From JBCCCJ01 sp039029315 (lineage in GTDB: Bacteria; Bacteroidota; Bacteroidia; J057), in contig JBCCGK010000014.1 in assembly GCA_039029315.1 (NCBI GenBank), positions 94,420 to 158,419 of the forward strand: DNA of 64,000 bases, read 5' to 3'. Position numbers and translations under genes: made by a program. The notes under the pieces are model-generated. The model was not told the origin of the DNA, did no database searches, and worked only from the letters and a program-made list of their open reading frames with translations. Below, piece by piece: positions 1 through 8,100 of the stretch; positions within the stretch are counted from its first letter, which is position 1; every line of letters begins with the position of its first letter.

Positions 1-193
1 TTGGGTATCAAAAAAAGGGTAGCTAGGATCATTGAATAAAGGAGAAAAAATAATTTGATTCAAAAAATAATTCAACTTGTGCAAGGGCAAACGGATTTCC
101 AAGAGGAAAACAGAATCTTCCTGCTATGGGAACGCTACCTCAAAACATAATTGCATCCAGCCGACAATTGGATTGTAAACAGAACAGTCTCTC

Positions 194-1117
194 TTATACC
201 GGAGGCTCATCCAGGGCCTCAATGACAAAAAAACCATCTTCTCCCTGATTTTGATACAGGGGCATCAACATTTGCCCATTACAGGGAGAGAGAATCTCTC
301 CGTCCTTATCTTCTGCAAGATATTCTCCTTGTTTGACCGATTGGAAATTGACATACCCTCGATTCATCCGGAATTGATCAGTAGCTGAAATAGGATGGCG
401 ATAACAGACCGAGAGATAGTTGTCTAGTTCCTTGGTTGCTTCCGACAAGCGTGCAGCATACTGCCCAAAATCCGGAATATCCCGAGGGTGGATACAGCCA
501 ATTTCTGCCAGGAGAATCCAAATGGCCGCTTCGTGATTATCTATGGAGGAAGCGTCATCATGTTGTCCTGCTTCAAATGCCAATCCTGTCAAGCCTCGGG
601 TGTCAAAGAATTTATTCGTGGTCAATGCCAGTTCATCCACCAGATTGAAAATAATTGGTGCTTTGAGGACTTCTGCTAACTGACGAATTGCTGAATCATC
701 TGTCACGATTGAAAACAAGCCTCCCGGCGCGGAAGTAGTGTGAAGATCGACATAAATTTTAGGTTCGTAAGGCGTCTCAGCAGATGCCTGAATGAAACGC
801 ATGAGCTCAAGCAACTCCTTTTCTTCAGAATTTCTGTCAGCAGGGGCAAGCGACTTTATGCGAACAATCTCCTCTTCGGACCAGAGTCGATTGAGGTCTC
901 GATCGATGTATCTCTGCTGCTTCTTCAAGGCAATTACATTGCCCGAAAGCGCCATGAGCTTTCCTGCAAAGGGTGGATTTAATGTTTCTAATCTATCAAT
1001 AACTCTTTGGAGAGCCAGGACACCAGCGGGTTCATTTCCATGAATCCCACCGATACAAAACAGCAAGGGGCCTTGTTCTCCTTTTCCAAATGATCCAATC
1101 ACTCTACGTACGTCCAT
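194..1117 (-). CDS. M14-family succinylglutamate desuccinylase/aspartoacylase-like hydrolase
   Basis: This is a zinc-dependent amidohydrolase-like protein of the AstE/AspA branch of the M14 carboxypeptidase fold, about 307 residues. The zinc signature is visible as GIHGNE (His26, Glu29) and DLHTTS (His126), with a DLNR substrate-binding stretch near residue 75 and an AFEAGQHD segment in the C-terminal half. The reading frame stays open upstream to 1357, but that part overlaps sdhB and looks non-coding, so the ATG at 1117 (MDVRRVIG) is the sensible start. Proteins of this family cleave N-acyl amino acids; the actual substrate cannot be told from sequence. It lies downstream of sdhCAB on the same strand but behind a terminator-like hairpin, so it is probably transcribed separately. 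There is no signal peptide, so it should be cytoplasmic. Confidence 0.85.
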   Translation of the reverse strand: MDVRRVIGSFGKGEQGPLLFCIGGIHGNEPAGVLALQRVIDRLETLNPPFAGKLMALSGNVIALKKQQRYIDRDLNRLWSEEEIVRIKSLAPADRNSEEKELLELMRFIQASAETPYEPKIYVDLHTTSAPGGLFSIVTDDSAIRQLAEVLKAPIIFNLVDELALTTNKFFDTRGLTGLAFEAGQHDDASSIDNHEAAIWILLAEIGCIHPRDIPDFGQYAARLSEATKELDNYLSVCYRHPISATDQFRMNRGYVNFQSVKQGEYLAEDKDGEILSPCNGQMLMPLYQNQGEDGFFVIEALDEPPV

Positions 1118-1179
1118 ATTCACAATTTCTAGGCAACAAATAGCGGCAAATATAGGAGAATTCAGGTGAATTTGGGCAT

Positions 1180-1214
1180 GAAAAAGCTCCTTTCCTTCTA
1201 GAAAGAAAAGGAGC
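1180..1214 (-). terminator. Intrinsic terminator after sdhB
   Basis: Read on the minus strand, GCTCCTTT and AAAGGAGC arms form a stem around TCTAGA and are followed directly by TTTTT. It lies 26 bases past the sdhB stop codon, where the sdhCAB transcript should end. Confidence 0.7.
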
Positions 1215-1239
1215 GGAATATGATCCTGTTTCTGAATCT

Positions 1240-2010
1240 TTACAGATCTGTTTTGGAGACAACTGTAGAGCGGAGGTAGTCCGCATTCAGTTTGGCAATA
1301 TTGGTAATCGAAATCCCTTTTGGACATTCCACTTCGCAAGCACCTGTATTGGTACAATTGCCAAATCCAGCTTCATCCATCGTATTGACCATGGCTTGCA
1401 CCCGTCTCATCCGTTCGGGTTGACCTTGCGGGAGGGTCGCCAGATGGGAGACCTTGGCTGAGGTAAACAGCATGGCAGATGCGTTTTTGCAGGTGGCAAC
1501 ACAGGCACCGCAGCCGATACACTCTGCTGCATTCATGGCTTCATCAGCTACGGGAGTGCTGACAGGGATTTCATTGGCATCTGGTGCCGAGCCCGTATTG
1601 ACAGAGACAAAGCCTCCAGCCTGGATGATGGTATCGAAGGCACGCCTGTCTACCATGAGGTCCTTGATAACGGGAAATGCTGATGCCCGCCAAGGCTCAA
1701 TAAAGATGGTATCTCCATTTTTGAAGCTCCTCATATGTAGCTGGCAGGTAGTCGTCATTTTATGAGGGCCATGTGCCTGCCCATTGATGACGACCCCACA
1801 AGCACCACAGATTCCTTCCCGACAATCATGATCGAACGCAATTGGCTCTTCCCCTTTGTTGATCAATTGCTCATTGAGCATGTCCAACATTTCCAGGAAA
1901 GACATATCTGGACTTACGGCATCCAGCTGATAGTCGACAATCTTGCCAGTTGCTTGTGGCCCAGCTTGCCGCCAAATCTTCAAAGTCAGTTTCATTGTTG
2001 TATCAGCCAT
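1240..2010 (-). CDS. sdhB: Succinate dehydrogenase/fumarate reductase iron-sulfur subunit
   Basis: This is the electron-transfer subunit of complex II, 256 residues, which passes electrons from the flavin of SdhA to the membrane cytochrome b through three iron-sulfur clusters. The [2Fe-2S] ligands are Cys63, Cys68, Cys71 (in CREGICGAC) and Cys89. The C-terminal ferredoxin-like half has CIGCGACVATC for the [4Fe-4S] cluster and CTNTGACEVECPKGI contributing the [3Fe-4S] ligands. It is the last gene of sdhC-sdhA-sdhB, starting 23 bases after sdhA. Length and cysteine pattern fit the Bacteroidota/epsilon-type three-subunit enzymes with a single cytochrome b. It is a cytoplasm-facing membrane-associated protein. 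Confidence 0.96.
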   Translation of the reverse strand: MADTTMKLTLKIWRQAGPQATGKIVDYQLDAVSPDMSFLEMLDMLNEQLINKGEEPIAFDHDCREGICGACGVVINGQAHGPHKMTTTCQLHMRSFKNGDTIFIEPWRASAFPVIKDLMVDRRAFDTIIQAGGFVSVNTGSAPDANEIPVSTPVADEAMNAAECIGCGACVATCKNASAMLFTSAKVSHLATLPQGQPERMRRVQAMVNTMDEAGFGNCTNTGACEVECPKGISITNIAKLNADYLRSTVVSKTDL

Positions 2011-2033
2011 AATTCAATCTTTGGAGGCATTGA

Positions 2034-3959
2034 TTATTTATAAGACCGGGTTTTTAATTCGACAAATTCAAAGGTTAATTCTTCCTTGTGCATCTCTTCC
2101 TGTTGGTTTTTTCCCTTGTATTCCCAGGCAGCCACATAAGCATAATCCTTATCATTTCTTAAGGCTTCTCCTTCTGGTGTTTGGAATTCCTCTCTCAAAT
2201 GACAACCGGCAGATTCTCCTCTTTGTTTGCCATCATCCATCATCAATTCCCCTAATTCAAGGAAATCTGCCAATCTCCATGCTTTTTGCAGTTCAGGATT
2301 GTATTCATTGTCAGAGCCAGGAACCCGGACATTCGTCCAGAAATCATCTCGCAATTCTTGAATCAATTGTTTCCCTTTACTGAGTCCCTCTGCTGTACGG
2401 GTGATTCCGCAATAATCCCACATGATTTTCCCAAGTCGTTGATGATAGTGGTCGACAGAATGCGGATTTGGGCCTTTGATATTGAGTAAGGTCTTCACTT
2501 CTTCATCGACCTTGTCTTCTGCTTCATTAAAGGCAGGATGTTCAGTACTTGGGTGATCTCCCAGAGATTGCGTGGCCAAATAGTTGCCGATAGTGAATGG
2601 GATGACAAAATACCCATCTGCCAAGCCTTGCATCAATGCACTGGCTCCCAGTCGATTCGCTCCATGATCCGAAAAGTTTGCCTCCCCGAGAGAATACAGT
2701 CCTGGAATATTGGTCATCAGATTGTAATCTACCCACAATCCCCCCATGGTATAATGCACAGCAGGGTAAATCCGCATCGGAGTTTCGTATGGATTATCGT
2801 CGGTGATTCGTTGGTACATATCAAAGAGATTGCCATATCTCGCAGCTACAGCCTCTTTTCCCAAACGCTTAATGGCATCCCGGAAATCGAGGTAGACAGC
2901 GTTTCTGCCATTGGGAAGAACGGATCTGCCTTCATCACAGACGATCTTTGCGTTTCTGGAGGCGACATCCCTGGGGACAAGATTCCCAAATGAGGGATAT
3001 TTTCTTTCCAGATAATAATCGCGTTCATCCTCTGGAATGTCCTGGGGAGCTCGAAAATCTCCTTTTTTCTTTGGAACCCACACCCGGCCGTCATTTCGGA
3101 GACTCTCGCTCATCAGGGTCAACTTGGATTGGTAGTGCCCACTGACAGGAATACAAGTTGGGTGAATCTGAACGTAACAGGGATTGGCAAACAAGGCCCC
3201 CCTTCTGTGTGCACGCCATGCAGCCGAGGTATTGGAATTCATAGCATTGGTAGATAGGAAATAGACATTTCCATATCCACCTGAAGCCAGAACCACAGCA
3301 TCCGCGGCATGTCTTTCCAGTTTTCCTGTCAGGAGATTCTTGCAGATTACTCCTTTGGCATGTCCCTCAATCAGAACGATGTCCAGCACTTCTCTTCTGG
3401 TCAGAGATTCTACTTTTCCAAGACCTATCTGTCGACTCAAAGCACTGTAGGCCCCCAATAACAACTGCTGACCTGTCTGTCCCCGAGCGTAGAATGTACG
3501 CGACACTTGCGCGCCTCCAAACGATCTGTTGGCCAGATAACCGCCATATTCTCTTGCAAAAGGAACCCCTTGCGCAACTGCCTGATCAATGATGTTGACA
3601 CTTACCTGAGCAAGGCGATATACATTGGACTCTCGTGATCGGTAATCTCCTCCCTTGATCGTATCGTAAAAAAGACGATATACACTGTCTCCATCGTTTT
3701 GATAGTTTTTGGCAGCATTGATCCCGCCTTGAGCAGCAATACTATGTGCTCTCCTTGGGCTATCCTGAAAGCAAAAGGTCGTCACCTGATATCCAAGCTC
3801 AGCAAGGGAAGCAGCAGCAGATGCGCCCGCAAGTCCTGTTCCTACAACAATTACTTTGAATTTTCGCTTGTTGGCCGGATTGACCAGTTTGATATCGAAC
3901 TTATGTTGGTCCCATTGTTGAGCCAAAGGGCCTTTGGGAGTTTTTGGGTCTAGATTCAT
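2034..3959 (-). CDS. sdhA: Succinate dehydrogenase/fumarate reductase flavoprotein subunit
   Basis: This is the catalytic subunit of complex II, 641 residues, which oxidises succinate to fumarate using covalently bound FAD. The Rossmann dinucleotide motif GTGLAGASAAASLAELG sits near residue 41. The stretch with the FAD-linking histidine, AHSIAAQGGINAA, follows near residue 72, and HPTCIPVSG and RLGASALMQG belong to the substrate and FAD domains. The C-terminal helical region is complete. The gene lies 50 bases after sdhC and 23 before sdhB on the same strand, forming one operon. Succinate oxidation in the TCA cycle is expected for an aerobic relative, but sequence alone does not fix the physiological direction. 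Confidence 0.97.
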   Translation of the reverse strand: MNLDPKTPKGPLAQQWDQHKFDIKLVNPANKRKFKVIVVGTGLAGASAAASLAELGYQVTTFCFQDSPRRAHSIAAQGGINAAKNYQNDGDSVYRLFYDTIKGGDYRSRESNVYRLAQVSVNIIDQAVAQGVPFAREYGGYLANRSFGGAQVSRTFYARGQTGQQLLLGAYSALSRQIGLGKVESLTRREVLDIVLIEGHAKGVICKNLLTGKLERHAADAVVLASGGYGNVYFLSTNAMNSNTSAAWRAHRRGALFANPCYVQIHPTCIPVSGHYQSKLTLMSESLRNDGRVWVPKKKGDFRAPQDIPEDERDYYLERKYPSFGNLVPRDVASRNAKIVCDEGRSVLPNGRNAVYLDFRDAIKRLGKEAVAARYGNLFDMYQRITDDNPYETPMRIYPAVHYTMGGLWVDYNLMTNIPGLYSLGEANFSDHGANRLGASALMQGLADGYFVIPFTIGNYLATQSLGDHPSTEHPAFNEAEDKVDEEVKTLLNIKGPNPHSVDHYHQRLGKIMWDYCGITRTAEGLSKGKQLIQELRDDFWTNVRVPGSDNEYNPELQKAWRLADFLELGELMMDDGKQRGESAGCHLREEFQTPEGEALRNDKDYAYVAAWEYKGKNQQEEMHKEELTFEFVELKTRSYK

Positions 3960-4009
3960 ATCAACAGTGAATTAGCATCAAGAGAAGAATGAAGAAAAGC
4001 TGAAAAGGA

Positions 4010-4822
4010 TTAGTTCACAAAAAAGTAATAGATCGGCATAAGCCCGAAAATCAAGGGAACAACCACAGCAAATGCTGTCCCGATCTTGCTGACGAGTGGG
4101 GTATATTTCGGATGAACCAATCCAAGCGTCCGGAAGCCACTTTGAAAACCGTGATTCAAATGAAAAGCGATAAGAACCATGGAAATCACATAGAACAACA
4201 CGATATACCACTGACTGAAAGAGGCTTTGACCACCTCTGTCATGGATATCGCCTGTACCTTTGTTTGGGTTTGTAAGCTTGGATCCAATTTGGACAATTC
4301 CTCAAAATCCACATAATGATTGGGCTCAAAAGATACACCACCCACAGTGATTCCTTCCTTGACTTTCCATGATTCTTCATATGCCTGTACCAGACTGACC
4401 TCATGGGTAGAATCCCCAAACTTGTATTTGCCCCAGAACATCGTAAGGTGTACAACCAAAAATAGCAGGACGATAGATCCGGTTAATCCCATATTTCGAG
4501 AAAACCAGCTACTATTGGAGGAGTTTCTTTGCTTGAAAGCATATCCCTGTGGGCGCGCTTTTTGGTTTTGGGAGGTAAGAACAGCTGCATAAATAATGTG
4601 AACAATGAATCCTGCAAACAACACCCATTCCATAATCCGAATGATGGTATTGGTCGTCATAAACCGAGTATACTGATTGAAGGCGGTACCCCCATCAGAT
4701 TTGAACAGGAGAACATTTCCACTTAAGTGAACCAGGAGAAAGGACACCAAAAAAAGGCCGGTAAGCCCCATGATGAGTTTTCTGCCGATGGTGGAGGTAA
4801 ATATTGATGGGAGGGAACTCAT
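4010..4822 (-). CDS. sdhC: Succinate dehydrogenase cytochrome b subunit
   Basis: This is the single membrane anchor of complex II, 270 residues with about five hydrophobic helices; it binds haem b and hands electrons to menaquinone. It opens with STIGRKLIMGLTGLFL and LVHLSGN, the usual N-terminal helix of this family. Further helices lie around WVLFAGFIVHIIYAAVL, GSIVLLFLVVHL, FYVISMVLIAFHLNHG and the C-terminal VVPLIFGLMPIYYFF. Histidines in helices one, two, three and four are candidate haem ligands. It is the first gene of the sdhCAB operon, and a good Bacteroidota-type promoter lies about 30 bases upstream. Confidence 0.93.
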   Translation of the reverse strand: MSSLPSIFTSTIGRKLIMGLTGLFLVSFLLVHLSGNVLLFKSDGGTAFNQYTRFMTTNTIIRIMEWVLFAGFIVHIIYAAVLTSQNQKARPQGYAFKQRNSSNSSWFSRNMGLTGSIVLLFLVVHLTMFWGKYKFGDSTHEVSLVQAYEESWKVKEGITVGGVSFEPNHYVDFEELSKLDPSLQTQTKVQAISMTEVVKASFSQWYIVLFYVISMVLIAFHLNHGFQSGFRTLGLVHPKYTPLVSKIGTAFAVVVPLIFGLMPIYYFFVN

Positions 4823-4849
4823 GTTGTTTTATTTTGGGTAAGAACCTGC

Positions 4850-4880
4850 CAAAATTACCTTCGCATTCCTCAATAGTCAA
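4850..4880 (-). promoter_or_regulatory. Candidate promoter of sdhCAB
   Basis: Read on the minus strand, CTTGA is followed 19 bases later by TAATTTTG. This fits the Bacteroidota primary promoter consensus (-33 TTG, -7 TAnnTTTG). It ends 27 bases before the sdhC start codon. Confidence 0.65.
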
Positions 4881-5079
4881 GTTCGGATTTCATCAAGATA
4901 GATTTTAGACTGATTCTAAATTATAACTGCTATAGATTTCCATTTGTTTCTGCTTCTACAAGCAACCCATTTTCTGTAGAAGCAGCAATAATTATGAAAG
5001 CCAGATGCCATTGTTAAATGAATGCTATTCCTTTGCAATTCAGCTTGATTTATGGTTGCTTTGCATAAAAATTGAATTA

Positions 5080-5240
5080 GAGACTGTTTAGGAATCTATG
5101 CTGAGAATTTTTATGGTGTATTTTTTTCTCAGGCAAGGCTCTTTTTTGTTCTCATAGTGGTGCTATAAGAACAAAAAAAGCCGCAGAATGAGGAAAAAAG
5201 ACGCATACAAAAAATAAGTGACAGATGTTCAAACAATCTC
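5080..5240 (+). mobile_element. MITE-like hairpin element, family 1, copy A (161 bp)
   Basis: This is a non-coding element with ends GAGACTGTTT and AAACAATCTC. The interior is an almost continuous inverted repeat around a short centre near 5155-5167, so the whole element can fold into one long hairpin. It is flanked by TTA on both sides (5077-5079 and 5241-5243). The same element occurs at 14660-14819 (opposite orientation) and 26994-27154, with a fragment at 11980. GAG ends plus a 3-bp TNA duplication are typical of the IS1031 subgroup of IS5 transposons, so a transposase of that type probably moved it in trans. It separates the sdh promoter from the YceI gene. Confidence 0.88.
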
Positions 5241-5281
5241 TTAGGTTTTCTTCATATCAACAGCAATAAGACAATCATCTC

Positions 5282-6043
5282 ATGATCCACTCTGGAATAA
5301 AATGTTGTGCCATTTTGATTGGGACCTTGTTCTTGGCCTCTGCTTGTAAGCAGGCTTCAACTGACACAACGGAAGCAAAAGAAAAGGTGATCCAGGAAGT
5401 TTCCCAAGCTGCCCAAAATCCATCTACAATAAATGTTGATGAGCTTTGGGAAGCTGAAATCCCATCAGCTGAAATCACTGAACCCAAAAACGTAAAAGGA
5501 TCTGATGCCGCAAAAATGAATTACATTTTGGAAGCAGAAGCCACTAGCCTCAAATGGCATGGCTCCAAAGTGGCTAGTGGGCATCATGGAACAATTGATA
5601 TTCCTGAAGGAGTCCTCAGAACTGTCAATGGGAAGCTCGTTGACGGAGCTATAACCGTGGACATGAAGTCAATCAAGAATGTTGACCTGGAAGAACCCAA
5701 AAAGCGCATCAAACTGGAATCTCACCTCAAGTCTGATGATTTTTTTGGGGCGGAAAAATTCCCAATAGCTGAGTTCGTGATTGTTGAGGTAAAGAACGGA
5801 AGTGGCGAGGAAGCTGAAATTTCCGGGAACCTCACTCTAAAGGGAATCACTCACCTGATTACTTTTCCAGCAACAGTTACCATTACAGAAGATCATCTTG
5901 CTGCCTCCGCTTTATTCTCGATTGACAGAAGCAAGTGGGACGTTAAGTATGGATCAGGATCTTTCTTTGATGACTTAGGAGACAAACTCATCAAAGATAA
6001 CATTGATCTATCCCTGAATCTTGTGGCAAGAATTGAGGCTTGA
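5282..6043 (+). CDS. YceI-family lipoprotein
   Basis: This is a 253-residue exported protein with an N-terminal hydrophobic segment ending in ASAC (Cys22), a plausible though not perfect lipobox. The YceI beta-barrel spans roughly residues 75-250. It shows the typical SLKWHGSKV start, GTIDIPEG, DFFGAEKFPIAEF and SGNLTLKGITHLITFPATV, and ends with DNIDLSLNLVAR. YceI proteins bind long-chain isoprenoid or fatty lipids in a central cavity and are often stress induced; the ligand here is unknown. About 50 residues between lipid anchor and barrel form a charged linker. The gene stands alone between a MITE and the convergent LytTR regulator, whose stop codon is only 17 bases away. Confidence 0.88.
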   Translation: MIHSGIKCCAILIGTLFLASACKQASTDTTEAKEKVIQEVSQAAQNPSTINVDELWEAEIPSAEITEPKNVKGSDAAKMNYILEAEATSLKWHGSKVASGHHGTIDIPEGVLRTVNGKLVDGAITVDMKSIKNVDLEEPKKRIKLESHLKSDDFFGAEKFPIAEFVIVEVKNGSGEEAEISGNLTLKGITHLITFPATVTITEDHLAASALFSIDRSKWDVKYGSGSFFDDLGDKLIKDNIDLSLNLVARIEA

Positions 6044-6060
6044 ACAAGCTGTTGATTTTG

Positions 6061-6771
6061 TCATTCATGCCCTAATCTGTTCTTGACAATGTCTCTGTAA
6101 GACTTGGCAATCGGGATCTGTGACGCCCCAATGGTCAATTGATGAGGTTCAATAATGGAAACATGTGTAAGGTTGACCACAAAAGATTTGTGTACACGGA
6201 GGAAGCTCTCCTCTGGAAGAAGGGTGAGGAGTTGAGTCATGGTTAGTCTGGACAGAATTTTTTTCTCAACGGTATGAACAATACAGTAATTCCCGTCTTT
6301 TTCACAAAACAGCACATCTGCCGGGGAGAGTTTGTACCGCTTTTGGCCGCTTTTGATAAATAATTGTTGGCCAACAGTTGGTGGCTGATGGATGGGAGAA
6401 GGCCTTTTCTCAAGATAGTCCTTTGCCTTGAGGGCTGCCGAGAAAAAACGATCAAAAGATATAGGCTTGAGTAAGTAATCCAAGGCTCTGTGCTCATAAC
6501 TTTCTAGTGCATATTCCGCATAGGCAGTGGTGAATATGATGAGTGGTTCTCTCCCAATGAGGTCGCGAAAGGCCAGACCAGACAGATGAGGCATGTTAAT
6601 ATCCAGGAATAAGACATCTACGGAAGAATCAGATAGCCAATCCATTGCATCCAGGGGATCTCTGAAGGCGTGCAGCAATTTCATAAATGAGACCTTGCCG
6701 ACATAGCGTTCTATGATCTCAAGAGCTTTGGGTTCGTCATCGATGGCGATGGAAGTGATAGATGGTTCCAT
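6061..6771 (-). CDS. LytTR-family response regulator
   Basis: This is a 236-residue two-component regulator. The receiver domain (about 1-120) has the acidic pair Asp11/Asp12, the phospho-acceptor Asp57 in VLFLDINMP, a TTAYAEYALESYE stretch and the lysine in YLLKP. The C-terminal LytTR DNA-binding domain (about 135-230) includes DVLFCEKDGNYCIVH and FLRVHKSFVVNL. Such regulators bind direct repeats upstream of their targets. It lies 15 bases downstream of the sensor kinase gene on the same strand, so the two form a pair. Targets cannot be read from the window; the divergent serine hydrolase at 8101 is a candidate by position only. Confidence 0.94.
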   Translation of the reverse strand: MEPSITSIAIDDEPKALEIIERYVGKVSFMKLLHAFRDPLDAMDWLSDSSVDVLFLDINMPHLSGLAFRDLIGREPLIIFTTAYAEYALESYEHRALDYLLKPISFDRFFSAALKAKDYLEKRPSPIHQPPTVGQQLFIKSGQKRYKLSPADVLFCEKDGNYCIVHTVEKKILSRLTMTQLLTLLPEESFLRVHKSFVVNLTHVSIIEPHQLTIGASQIPIAKSYRDIVKNRLGHE

Positions 6772-6786
6772 ATGGATGAGTAGGCT

Positions 6787-7887
6787 TCAAGTAGGCAATT
6801 GAAGACGCAATGTGATTTCGAAGGTCTCTTCTTTTTCTTCTTGTTGGAGTTCGTATCTATCGGGATACAACAAATTCAAGCGTCTCTGAACATTTACAAG
6901 ACCTATGCCCGAGGATTCTTCATGGGGGCGCTGAATCTTGGGGAAGGAAGAATTGATGATGTGAAAATGAAAGTGCTTGTCATCGATTCGCCCTGTAATT
7001 TTGATGAAAGAGGCTGCTTTCCAATTGATTCCGTGTTTAAACGCATTTTCCACAAATGGTAACAACAGCAGAGGAGCAATCTGCGCGCCTCCCGATTCGC
7101 CAATGAATTCCATAGAAATCTGGACCTCATCTTCTTCACCAATTCGAAGTTGATAGATCTGAATGGCGCAAGCGAGCATTTCCCATTCCTTTTCCAGAAG
7201 AACCTGATTTGGAGATCCATCTCTGAGCATATATCTCATCAGGCTGGCAAGATCTGCAATACCTTTTGATAGATCTGGCTGATTGCTCCGCTCTGCAAGG
7301 GCAAATAGATTGTTCAGCGTATTGAACAGGAAGTGGGGATGAATTTGAGATTTGAGGAAGTTCAACTCAGAAGAGAGTTTTTCTTCCGTCAGATTTTTTT
7401 TTTCAATTTCACTTTGGCGCCATTTCAGAGCCAGGGCATAGGCGACAGCTAGACAGGCTGTAAGAAAGAACAACAAACCCTCCAACTGCCCCAATGCAAG
7501 AAAATGCCTAAAGATGTCCTGCTGATCACCCGTATTTCTGGCGAGAAAGAGGAGAAGGCCTTCCAACAAAGCTACCCCTGCCAACAAAAGGAATAGTCTT
7601 AGCATCACATGCCAAATACCTTCTTTTCGATTCAAAATGGGAGGGGCCAGATAGTATGCAATCCCATAAGCCCAGAGAATTTTCCCTCCCATGATGATGA
7701 GCAATACCCCAAGAAAATCGTGATTCCTGGTATATATTTCCTGTCGGATTCCATCAATTTCTTCCACCCGTACAGTCTCAAAAGCGAGGGATTGATTGAT
7801 GATCCAGATGCTTATGCCCCAAAACACTCCGTGAAGAAGGATGCTCAGGTATGTTTGATTCAACTTCAGTGCCATTCCGTCAGTCAA
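6787..7887 (-). CDS. LytS/YehU-type sensor histidine kinase
   Basis: This is a 366-residue membrane histidine kinase. Four hydrophobic segments fall at about 14-32, 58-82, 95-116 and 133-153, with no large extracellular sensor domain. After a short coiled linker comes the His_kinase motif LKSQIHPHFLFNTLNNLF, with His185 as the likely phospho-acceptor, then an N-box LLPFVENAFKHG and a G-box SGIGLVNVQRRL of the HATPase domain. It is the first gene of a two-gene operon with the LytTR regulator. The first ATG (7887) was kept; an in-frame ATG four codons later (MALKLNQ) is equally plausible. The signal sensed is unknown; the small membrane domain suggests an intramembrane or lipid-linked cue. Confidence 0.92.
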   Translation of the reverse strand: MTDGMALKLNQTYLSILLHGVFWGISIWIINQSLAFETVRVEEIDGIRQEIYTRNHDFLGVLLIIMGGKILWAYGIAYYLAPPILNRKEGIWHVMLRLFLLLAGVALLEGLLLFLARNTGDQQDIFRHFLALGQLEGLLFFLTACLAVAYALALKWRQSEIEKKNLTEEKLSSELNFLKSQIHPHFLFNTLNNLFALAERSNQPDLSKGIADLASLMRYMLRDGSPNQVLLEKEWEMLACAIQIYQLRIGEEDEVQISMEFIGESGGAQIAPLLLLPFVENAFKHGINWKAASFIKITGRIDDKHFHFHIINSSFPKIQRPHEESSGIGLVNVQRRLNLLYPDRYELQQEEKEETFEITLRLQLPT

Positions 7888-8100
7888 GATAAGGGATTAA
7901 ACTTAAGATTTCTGGTTGGGTAATTCTATCGCTTGTGATCAAATGACTTGCCTTTGTTATGAGTAGTAGAAAAATAGGGATGATCGTCCATCTGTCAGAA
8001 GATGGATGTCAGTCCCATATTTGAGTCATCCTGTAACAATTATTTTGCTCAGCTTGAATCTGCATATACCTTGGCGACCATGAACCCCAAAAAAAACGAT

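Noticed and set aside
1118..1357. Upstream extension of the M14 hydrolase frame
   Set aside because: It overlaps the sdhB coding end and the terminator, and family alignment starts at the ATG at 1117.
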